Assembly: GCF_022568835.1 (NCBI RefSeq)
Contig: NZ_JAKZHV010000012.1
Location: 1-64,000 of the forward strand
DNA length: 64,000 nt
Direction of reading: 5' to 3'
DNA from: Arsenicicoccus piscis
GTDB lineage: Bacteria > Actinomycetota > Actinomycetes > Actinomycetales > Dermatophilaceae
Numbering within the stretch: the first letter of the stretch is position 1; each line of letters starts with the position of its first letter. Made by a program: the position numbers and the translations under genes. The notes under the pieces are model-generated. The model saw nothing but the letters and a program-made list of their open reading frames with translations, was not told where the DNA came from and did not search any database. Below, piece after piece: positions 45,909 to 54,252 of the stretch.

Positions 45909-45934
45909 GGCGCACGCTCCTTCGTCGGTCCGGA

Positions 45935-45984
45935 CCTGGCGGGCCCAGCCTAGGGGTCAACTCCCTCGGGCCGGGCCCGCCAGG
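45935..45984 (-). promoter_or_regulatory. Intercistronic hairpin between lipoprotein and ATPase genes
   Basis: Perfect 12-bp arms CCTGGCGGGCCC (45935-45946) and its complement (45973-45984) enclose a 26-nt loop in the gap between the BMP lipoprotein stop (46040) and the ATPase start. Such hairpins often stabilise or attenuate the transcript so that the binding protein is made in excess over membrane subunits. Confidence 0.5.
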
Positions 45985-46039
45985 GCCGAACGGTGGATCT
46001 GGCCGCACGACGCCGAGCAAGGCGCGTGCGAGCGACGTG

Positions 46040-47098
46040 CTACTTGCTCGGGACGACGATGGTGCCGGCGATGATGTCGGCCTTCACCTTGTCGAGCTCG
46101 GCCTTCAGGTCGCCGATGTGGTTGCCGGTGGTGGCCAGCTCGACACCGTTGGACTTGAGGTCGTAGACCGCCTCGCCGGACTTGAAGGTGCCCTCCTTGT
46201 CCTGCTTGATGAACTCGAAGACACCGACGTCGACGCGCTTGACCACCGAGGTCAAGATGATGTCGCGCACGTTGGCCGCGGCGGTCTTGGCCTGGTCGGA
46301 GTCGACCCCGATGGCCCAGGCGCCCGGCTTGGCCTTGACGGCGGTGAAGACACCGGCGCCGGAGCCGCCCGAGGCGTGGTAGACGATGTCGGCGCCCGAG
46401 GAGAGCATGCCCTCGGCCGCGGTCTTGCCCTTGGCCGGGTCACCGAAGCCCGAGAAGTCCGGCGGCTGGGTGAGGTACTTGACGTCGACCTTGATGCTCG
46501 GGTCGGTCGCCTTCGCGCCCGCGGTGTAGCCTGCCTCGAACTTCTTGATCAGGTCGGTCTGCACGCCACCGACGAAGCCGATGTGGTGGGTCTTGGACTT
46601 CTTCGCCGCGACGACGCCGGCGAGGTAGGAGCCCTCCTGCTCGGAGAAGACGACGTTCTGGATGTTGGCACCCTTGGCGTCGGTCGAGTCGATCAGCGCG
46701 AACTTGACCTCGGGGTTGTCCTTGGCGACCTTGGCGACCGAGGGGGCGTAGGCGAACCCGACGGCCACGATGTTGTTGTAACCGGCCTCGATGAGCTGCT
46801 GCAGGCGCTCCTCGCGGGCCGACTCGGCCTCGCCGGCGCTCGCGGTGGACTCCTTGACCGCGACACCCAGCTCGGACTTGGCCTTGTCCAGGCCGGCCGC
46901 CGCCGAGTCGTTGAACGACTGGTCGCCACGGCCACCCACGTCGTAGGCCATGCCGACCTTGACGTTGCCCCCCGCGCTGCCGGCGGCCGAGCCGCCCGCA
47001 CCCGCGCTGGGGGTGTCACCGGAGCTGTTGCTGCCACAGGCAGCGAGTGCGATCGAGGCGACCGAGACGGCGGCCGCTACCTTGAGCGAGCGGTTCAA
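46040..47098 (-). CDS. BMP/PnrA family nucleoside-binding lipoprotein
   Basis: A 352-residue substrate-binding lipoprotein. The signal peptide has a lipobox IALAACGS (C21) and a Ser/Gly linker. The BMP domain follows: VGMAYDVGGRGDQSFNDSA, AVGFAYAPSVAKVA, SEQEGSYLAGVVAA, YHASGGSGAGVF, and the aspartate/aromatic positions typical of PnrA purine-nucleoside receptors. The start codon is TTG at 47098, chosen because AAGGAG lies upstream and the signal peptide begins there. It is first in the nucleoside-import operon. Confidence 0.93.
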   Translation of the reverse strand: MNRSLKVAAAVSVASIALAACGSNSSGDTPSAGAGGSAAGSAGGNVKVGMAYDVGGRGDQSFNDSAAAGLDKAKSELGVAVKESTASAGEAESAREERLQQLIEAGYNNIVAVGFAYAPSVAKVAKDNPEVKFALIDSTDAKGANIQNVVFSEQEGSYLAGVVAAKKSKTHHIGFVGGVQTDLIKKFEAGYTAGAKATDPSIKVDVKYLTQPPDFSGFGDPAKGKTAAEGMLSSGADIVYHASGGSGAGVFTAVKAKPGAWAIGVDSDQAKTAAANVRDIILTSVVKRVDVGVFEFIKQDKEGTFKSGEAVYDLKSNGVELATTGNHIGDLKAELDKVKADIIAGTIVVPSK

Positions 47099-47228
47099 GG
47101 GGAACTCCTTCGTCGAGCAGTGATGGGCTGACAGTAGCCCCAGCCTCCACGGCCGCGGGCACCGGAGGCTCCCCAGGGGGTGATCTGTCAGCGAACCGTT
47201 ATCACTGCGCCCGTATCACTGCGGTCGC

Positions 47229-48482
47229 TCAGGGCGCCGGGACCAGCAGGGCCTGCAGCGCCGCTCCGACGAACGTGCTCACGCCGACCCCGATGGCGCG
47301 CTCGTCGACGACCAGGTCGGGACGGTGCAGGTCGTAGGACGGTCCGCCGGGCGTCTTGGTGCCGAGCCGGGCCAGGGCGCCGGGCACGTGCCGGGTCATC
47401 CAGGAGAAGTCCTCGCCGCCCAGGGACTGGGGCGTGGGGGCTACCGCCTCCGCGCCGAGCGTTGCGGTGATGCCGCTGCGCAGGCTGGCCACGGCCGCGG
47501 CGTCGTTGACGACCGGGGGCACCCCGCGCTCGTGGTTGACCTCGACGGCGACGCCGAAGGGCGCAGCCGCGGCGTGCACGAGCTCCTGCAGCAGCGGCCC
47601 GATCGCGTCCCAGACCTCCGCGTCGAGGCAGCGCACGGTGCCGAGCGCCACCCCGGTCTCGGGGATGACGTTCGCCGCGTCACCGGCGCTGATCTTGCCC
47701 CACACCAGCGCGACGACCGAGCGGGGGTCGACCCGGCGGGACAGCGACGCCGGCACGTCGGTGACGACCTTCGCGAGCGCGTAGGTGAGGTCCTGGGTCA
47801 GGTGCGGACGGCTGGTGTGGCCACCCGCGCCGCGCAGCCGCACCTCGAGGTGGTCCGAGGCCGCGGTGATCGGGCCGACCCGCAGGCCAACCCGGCCCAC
47901 CTCGAGCGTCGGGTCGCAGTGCAGGGCGTAGACCACGTCGACGCCGTCGAGCGCCCCCTGCTCGATGACCGCCTCGGCCCCGCCGGGGAAGACCTCCTCG
48001 GCGGGCTGGAAGATGCAGCGCACGGCGAGGCCGCGGGCCTCGAGCTCGGCCTCGACCCGCGCCAGGGCCAGGGCCGCCCCGAGCAGCACCGTGGTGTGCA
48101 CGTCGTGGCCGCAGGCGTGCGAGACCCCGGGCCAGCTGGAGGCGAAGGGCAGCCCGGAGCGCTCGGTGAGCGGCAGCGCGTCGAGGTCGGCGCGCAGGGC
48201 CACCCGACGGGTCGGGCGGGCGGCGCCGAGGTCGACGAGCAGGCCGGTGCCGCGCAGCGTGGTGAAGGCGATCCCCGCCTCCGCGAGCACCTCGGCGATG
48301 CGGGTCGTGGTCCGGGTCTCCTCGTGCGCGAGCTCGGGGTGGGCGTGCACGTCCCGCCGGAAGGCGATCAGGCCGGGCTCGAGCTCGGCGACCAGGGCGC
48401 CGAGCCCGGAGAGCAGCTCGTCGATGGACGTAGCGGGGTCGGAGGACGCCGCTCTAGCGCTGGAGGAGACGGAGAAACACAC
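47229..48482 (-). CDS. M20 family amidohydrolase (carboxypeptidase Ss1-like)
   Basis: A 417-residue metal-dependent amidohydrolase. It has FRRDVHAHPELAHEETRTT, metal ligands in SHACGHDVHTTVLLGAA and FQPAEEVFPGGAEAVI, the dimerisation-domain HCDPTLEVGRVGLRVG and GAGGHTSRPHLTQDL, and the final histidine-acid block LGGEDFSWM. Such enzymes release N-acyl groups from amino acids or hippurate. The GTG at 48482 has a TAGTCT box 6 nt upstream. It is intact, in contrast to the related remnant at about 5.5 kb. Confidence 0.9.
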   Translation of the reverse strand: MCFSVSSSARAASSDPATSIDELLSGLGALVAELEPGLIAFRRDVHAHPELAHEETRTTTRIAEVLAEAGIAFTTLRGTGLLVDLGAARPTRRVALRADLDALPLTERSGLPFASSWPGVSHACGHDVHTTVLLGAALALARVEAELEARGLAVRCIFQPAEEVFPGGAEAVIEQGALDGVDVVYALHCDPTLEVGRVGLRVGPITAASDHLEVRLRGAGGHTSRPHLTQDLTYALAKVVTDVPASLSRRVDPRSVVALVWGKISAGDAANVIPETGVALGTVRCLDAEVWDAIGPLLQELVHAAAAPFGVAVEVNHERGVPPVVNDAAAVASLRSGITATLGAEAVAPTPQSLGGEDFSWMTRHVPGALARLGTKTPGGPSYDLHRPDLVVDERAIGVGVSTFVGAALQALLVPAP

Positions 48483-48488
48483 GACCGG

Positions 48489-48494
48489 AGACTA
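48489..48494 (-). promoter_or_regulatory. Putative -10 box (TAGTCT), leaderless amidohydrolase gene
   Basis: TAGTCT on the minus strand, 6 nt before the GTG at 48482; no Shine-Dalgarno sequence. Confidence 0.4.
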
Positions 48495-48523
48495 CCCCGC
48501 GTGGGTTTCGCCGTCGGTGTCGA

Positions 48524-50131
<1,608 letters not shown>

Positions 50132-50137
50132 GTCCTC

Positions 50138-50143
50138 AGCCTA
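50138..50143 (-). promoter_or_regulatory. Putative -10 box (TAGGCT), leaderless mutase gene
   Basis: TAGGCT on the minus strand, 6 nt before the ATG at 50131. Confidence 0.45.
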
Positions 50144-50245
50144 GACGGGGGGCCTCGGCGCCGCGCCGCCAGGGTCGGCGATGTGGCCCGATCCTCACGC
50201 GTGGGGGGCGTCCGGCGCGTTGGACGCGTCGGAGACGTCCGCGCC

Positions 50246-51640
50246 TCAACCAAGACCCACCCAGCTGATCAGCCCACCCGCGGCGAGCAGCCCGGCGCAC
50301 CAGAGCAGGGCGGCGTGATAGCCGACGGTCATCGTCGACGGGTGCAGGTAGTCGTCGCCGGAGAGCCCGACCACGGCGGGCAGCGCCGCCACGGCAAGCA
50401 GCGAACTCGCCCGCGCGACAGCGTTGTTCACCCCGCTGGCCACGCCGGCGTGGCGGACGGGGGCGGCGGCGAGGACCGCGGCCGTGAGCGGGGACACGAG
50501 GGTGACCAGGCCGAGGGCGAAGACGATCATGCCGGGCAGCACGTCGGCCCAGGTCGCCGCCGAGGGGCCCACCCGCAGCAGGAGCAGCACACCTCCTGCG
50601 CAGGCCAGCGGCCCCACCGTCATCGGGATGCGCGGGCCGATCCGCTCGGCGACCGCCGCGGCCCGCGACGACAGCAGCATCAACGCGAGGGTGCCGGGCA
50701 GGCTCGTGGCACCCGCCTCCAAGGGGCCCCACCCGGCCGCCTGCAGCTCGAGCACGACGAAGAGCGAGACGGCCCCGAGAGCGCCGTAGACGAGGAAGGT
50801 CATGGCGTTGGCGGCGCTGAACACCCGCGACCCGAAGAGCGCGAGCGGCACGAGCGGGTTTGCCGAGCGGCGCTCCACCACCACGAACGCGGCGCCGAGG
50901 GCCGCCGTCAGCAGCCCGCCGCCGACGAGCAGGGCCGTCCCTCCCGTGCGACCCGCGGTCAGGACGAAGGTCAGCACGGCGAGTGCCGCAGCCCCGACCA
51001 CCGCACCGGTGACGTCGAAGCGTCGACCCTGCACCCCCTCGCCCCGCGTCTCGGGCGCGTTGCGCGCCGTGAGCGCCAGGACGGCCAGGCAGAGCGGGAT
51101 GTTGATCGCGAACACCCAGCGCCAGGTGGTGTGCTCTACGAGCCAGCCGCCGACGAGCGGACCGACGGCGGCCGCGATGCCCGAGTAGCCCGCCCACGTC
51201 CCGATCGCGGCGGCGCGGTCCTGTGGTCGGAAGGACGACTGGATCATGGCCAGCGCGCCCGGCGTGAGCAGGGCGGCCCCCACCCCCTGCAGCACGCGTA
51301 GAGCGATCAGCTGGGTCGGCGTCTGGGCGAGCGCGCACAGGGCCGAGGCCACTCCGAACCACCCCACGCCGATCAGGTAGACCCGGCGCCGGCCGTGCCG
51401 GTCCCCGAGCGCCCCGCCCACGAGGACGAGGGACGCGAGCGCCAGCAGGTAGCCGCTGACCACCCACTGCAGCTCGGCGATCGACGCGCCGAGCTCGGTG
51501 CCGATGCTGCGCAGCGCGACGTTGACGACGCTGCCGTCGAGGATCGCGACACCGCTGCCGAGCGTCAGCCCGACGAGCACCGCCCGCCCGCGCGGCGAGG
51601 TGCGGTCGAGGAGCTCAGGTGGAGGCAGGGTGGCCGTCAC
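50246..51640 (-). CDS. MFS drug-resistance transporter (DHA2, EmrB/QacA-like)
   Basis: A 464-residue, 14-helix MFS exporter. Motif A is in GGALGDRHGRRRVYLIG. The DHA2-specific loop LQGVGAALLTPGALAMI and the ETRGEGVQGRRFD central loop are present. The N-terminus begins at a GTG (MTATLPPPELLDRTSPRGRA) that overlaps the stop of the upstream guanylyltransferase gene (GTGA). Substrate unknown; proton-driven efflux is the family norm. Confidence 0.9.
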   Translation of the reverse strand: MTATLPPPELLDRTSPRGRAVLVGLTLGSGVAILDGSVVNVALRSIGTELGASIAELQWVVSGYLLALASLVLVGGALGDRHGRRRVYLIGVGWFGVASALCALAQTPTQLIALRVLQGVGAALLTPGALAMIQSSFRPQDRAAAIGTWAGYSGIAAAVGPLVGGWLVEHTTWRWVFAINIPLCLAVLALTARNAPETRGEGVQGRRFDVTGAVVGAAALAVLTFVLTAGRTGGTALLVGGGLLTAALGAAFVVVERRSANPLVPLALFGSRVFSAANAMTFLVYGALGAVSLFVVLELQAAGWGPLEAGATSLPGTLALMLLSSRAAAVAERIGPRIPMTVGPLACAGGVLLLLRVGPSAATWADVLPGMIVFALGLVTLVSPLTAAVLAAAPVRHAGVASGVNNAVARASSLLAVAALPAVVGLSGDDYLHPSTMTVGYHAALLWCAGLLAAGGLISWVGLG

Positions 51641-52713
51641 GCCAGGTCCGTCCGGCCGGCGTCCTTCAGCCGCTCGATGACGCCCTTCACGTCCTGGGCG
51701 CGCTCGCGCGTCGTGACGAGCAGCACCTCGCCGGTGTCGACGACGACGACGTCCGTCATCCCCAGGACCACCACGTCTCGCTCGGTCCCGGCGACCACCA
51801 GGCCGCTCGATCCCTCGCCGTGCACCCGCGCCGGGTCGCCGAGGATCGCCAGGCCGGAGCTATCGGTGGGCAGCACGCCGGTGAGCGAGGCGAAGTCGCC
51901 CACGTCGTCCCACGCGAAATCACCGGGGACCACGGCGACCCGACCTGCGGCGGCGGCCGGCTCGGCGACGGCGTGGTCGATGGCGATCCGCGGCAGGCTC
52001 GGCCAGACCTCTGCCAGCGACGCGGGGTCGGCGGCGATGTCGCGCAACCGCTGCGCGAAGGAGGGGTCGCGGTCGGCGAGGAGATCCAGCAAGGTGCTGG
52101 CACGGGCTACGAACATGCCTGCGTTCCAGAGGAACTCACCGGTGGAGAGGTAACCGCGGGCCGTCTCGAGGTCCGGCTTCTCGACGAACTCCGCGACGGC
52201 GCGACCCCGCGGGGCACCCGGCACGTCGAGCGGCGCACCCACGCGGATGTAGCCGAAGCCGGTGGCGGGACCGGTCGGCGTGATGCCGATCGTCACCAGG
52301 TGACCCTGCTCGGCCAGCACCACCGCCTCCTGCACGCACGCGCGGAAGCGGTCCGGGTCGGCGATGACGTGGTCCGCGGCGAACGACCCGACCACCGCGT
52401 CCGGGTCCTGCGCCTCGACCACGGCCGCGGCCAGGCCGATCGCGGCCATCGAGTCCTTGCGGGAGGGCTCCACCAGCACCGCCTGCTCCCCCAGCTCGGG
52501 CAGATCGGCGCGCACCTGGTCGGCATGGTCGGCGCCGGTCACGACCAGGACGCGGCCCTCGACCAGCGGCGCGAGGCGGTCGACCGTCTGCTGCAGCAGG
52601 CTGCGACCGCTGCCGGTGAGGTCGAGCAGGAACTTCGGGCGACGCTCGCGGGACAGCGGCCAGAGCCGGGTGCCGGCCCCGCCCGCCGGGATGATGGACC
52701 ACAGCCGGCTCAT
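51637..52713 (-). CDS. manC: Mannose-1-phosphate guanylyltransferase
   Basis: A 358-residue nucleotidyltransferase making GDP-mannose. It has the signature IIPAGGAGTRLWPLSRERRPKFLL, FAADHVIADP, FGYIRVG and the product-site FVEKPDLETARGYLSTGEFLWNAGMF. The C-terminal isomerase domain of bifunctional enzymes is absent. I take the ATG at 52713 (MSRLWSI) because a TAGGGT box ends 7 nt upstream; the ATG at 52719 would leave no space. It is coupled by GTGA to the drug exporter. GDP-mannose feeds glycolipid and glycan synthesis. Confidence 0.9.
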   Translation of the reverse strand: MSRLWSIIPAGGAGTRLWPLSRERRPKFLLDLTGSGRSLLQQTVDRLAPLVEGRVLVVTGADHADQVRADLPELGEQAVLVEPSRKDSMAAIGLAAAVVEAQDPDAVVGSFAADHVIADPDRFRACVQEAVVLAEQGHLVTIGITPTGPATGFGYIRVGAPLDVPGAPRGRAVAEFVEKPDLETARGYLSTGEFLWNAGMFVARASTLLDLLADRDPSFAQRLRDIAADPASLAEVWPSLPRIAIDHAVAEPAAAAGRVAVVPGDFAWDDVGDFASLTGVLPTDSSGLAILGDPARVHGEGSSGLVVAGTERDVVVLGMTDVVVVDTGEVLLVTTRERAQDVKGVIERLKDAGRTDLA

Positions 52714-52720
52714 GGGCATC

Positions 52721-52726
52721 ACCCTA
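52721..52726 (-). promoter_or_regulatory. Putative -10 box (TAGGGT), leaderless manC
   Basis: TAGGGT on the minus strand, 7 nt before the ATG at 52713, which decides that start. Confidence 0.45.
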
Positions 52727-52747
52727 GGCCACCGCCGCCGCGTCGCG

Positions 52748-52776
52748 TTGGCGCTGGCAGGACGGTCCCCTAGGGT
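52748..52776 (+). promoter_or_regulatory. Promoter of the D,D-carboxypeptidase gene
   Basis: TTGGCG (52748-52753) and TAGGGT (52771-52776) are separated by 17 nt, the optimal spacing for the housekeeping sigma factor. Transcription would start about 50 nt before the ATG at 52837, which has GGGGAGGTGG upstream. Confidence 0.6.
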
Positions 52777-52836
52777 GCTCACGACAGCTGTCAGAAGTCG
52801 TCCGTAGACCGTGCGCAGGGGAGGTGGCACCACGTC

Positions 52837-54252
52837 ATGGGTGCTGTCCCTCGCCACACCGTCGCCGTGGGCTGCTGCCTGGCCGTGCTGAGCCTCGGCG
52901 CGCCGCCCGCAGCAGCGGCACCGACCCCTGCCGCCGACACCACCACGGCCAGGGCCGCCACGGCACCGCTGCCGGCGGCCGTCGCGGCACCTCGACCGCC
53001 CTGCCCGGGCACCACGGTCAACGTGCCGGTGCCGAAGCCGACGCTCCACCCGTCCCCCTCCGCGCACAAGGCACCCACACCGGCTCCCGCCCCCACCACG
53101 AGCCTGCCTGGGCCCACCGTGCCGGCGCGGGCCAACGTCGTCGGTGGCAGCGCCCTAGGCGGCAACGGGGTCGTGGTGCACCCGCACCCCGGCACGCCGG
53201 CGCCGCCGGCGCTCAACGCGACGTCGTGGGTGGTCGCCGACCAGGACACCGGAGCGATCTACGCAGCGAAGGCGCCGCACGCCCAGCTGCTGCCCGCGAG
53301 CACCCTGAAGACGCTCACGGCGACCGTGCTGGTGCCGGCGCTCGACCCCAAGAAGGTCGTCACGGCCACGGAGGAGGACGCGAACGCCGAGGGCACGCGG
53401 GTCGGCATGGTCGCCGGCAACGCCTACTCGGTGCAGCAGCTGTTCCAGGCGCTGCTGATGTTCTCCGCCAACGACGCCGCTTACGCGCTGGCCCGCACCT
53501 ACCCGGGCGGCCGGGCCGCGACGCTGGCCGCCATGAACGCCGAGGCACAGCGACTCGGCGCGCTCGACACGGTCGCCAAGGACCCGTCGGGGCTGGACAC
53601 GCCGGGGCAGCACTCCAGTGCCTACGACCTGGCCTTGATCGGTCGAGAAGCCATGCGCGACAAGGAGTTCCGCTCCTACATCACCACTCGCACCGCGACC
53701 TTCCCCGGTGCCAAGATGGCCAACGGCACGGTCGTCCCGCCCTACCAGGTCCCCAACCTCGACCACTTCTTCCTCAACTACCCGGGTGCCACGGGCATCA
53801 AGACCGGCTACACCACCCAGGCCCACCGCACCTTCGTCGGCTCGGCGACGCGGGGCAGCCGGTCGATCGTCGTCAGCTACATGTGCTCAGACACGGTCGA
53901 CTGGGAGCAGACCGGCGCGCTCGTCGACTGGGCGTTCGCGAACGCCACGAAGGTCACCCCGGTCGGCCGGCTGGTGGACGCGGGCACGGTGGGCCCCGAC
54001 GGCGCGCCCTCGACGGCGCCGACCTCGCCCTCCGCCACGGCGACAGCACCCTCCGCGAGCCCTTCTGCCCCGGCGGCAGGAGCGTCCGCAGCTGCGGCGC
54101 CGACCCCGACCCCGGTCAACGCGGAGGCCACGGGGCAGGCGGGGTCGTTCGTCGAGCGCTACTGGGGCGCAGGGGTGCTCGCGGTGCTCCTAGCCGGCGC
54201 CGGCCTGCTCGTCAGTCGCCGCATCGGCGCGAAGTCCCGCCGCAAGGCTTAG
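52837..54252 (+). CDS. D-alanyl-D-alanine carboxypeptidase (S11 family), membrane-anchored
   Basis: A 471-residue exported penicillin-binding protein. A signal peptide runs to about residue 28, and an Ala/Pro/Thr-rich stalk to about 120. The S11 domain has S155-T-L-K158 (SxxK), S210-A-N212 (SxN) and K322-T-G, the complete active-site triad. A second Ala/Pro/Ser stalk precedes a C-terminal helix (GVLAVLLAGAGLLV) and a basic tail. It trims the terminal D-Ala of peptidoglycan stems. Its 3' end overlaps the convergent regulator gene by 63 bp. Confidence 0.93.
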   Translation: MGAVPRHTVAVGCCLAVLSLGAPPAAAAPTPAADTTTARAATAPLPAAVAAPRPPCPGTTVNVPVPKPTLHPSPSAHKAPTPAPAPTTSLPGPTVPARANVVGGSALGGNGVVVHPHPGTPAPPALNATSWVVADQDTGAIYAAKAPHAQLLPASTLKTLTATVLVPALDPKKVVTATEEDANAEGTRVGMVAGNAYSVQQLFQALLMFSANDAAYALARTYPGGRAATLAAMNAEAQRLGALDTVAKDPSGLDTPGQHSSAYDLALIGREAMRDKEFRSYITTRTATFPGAKMANGTVVPPYQVPNLDHFFLNYPGATGIKTGYTTQAHRTFVGSATRGSRSIVVSYMCSDTVDWEQTGALVDWAFANATKVTPVGRLVDAGTVGPDGAPSTAPTSPSATATAPSASPSAPAAGASAAAAPTPTPVNAEATGQAGSFVERYWGAGVLAVLLAGAGLLVSRRIGAKSRRKA

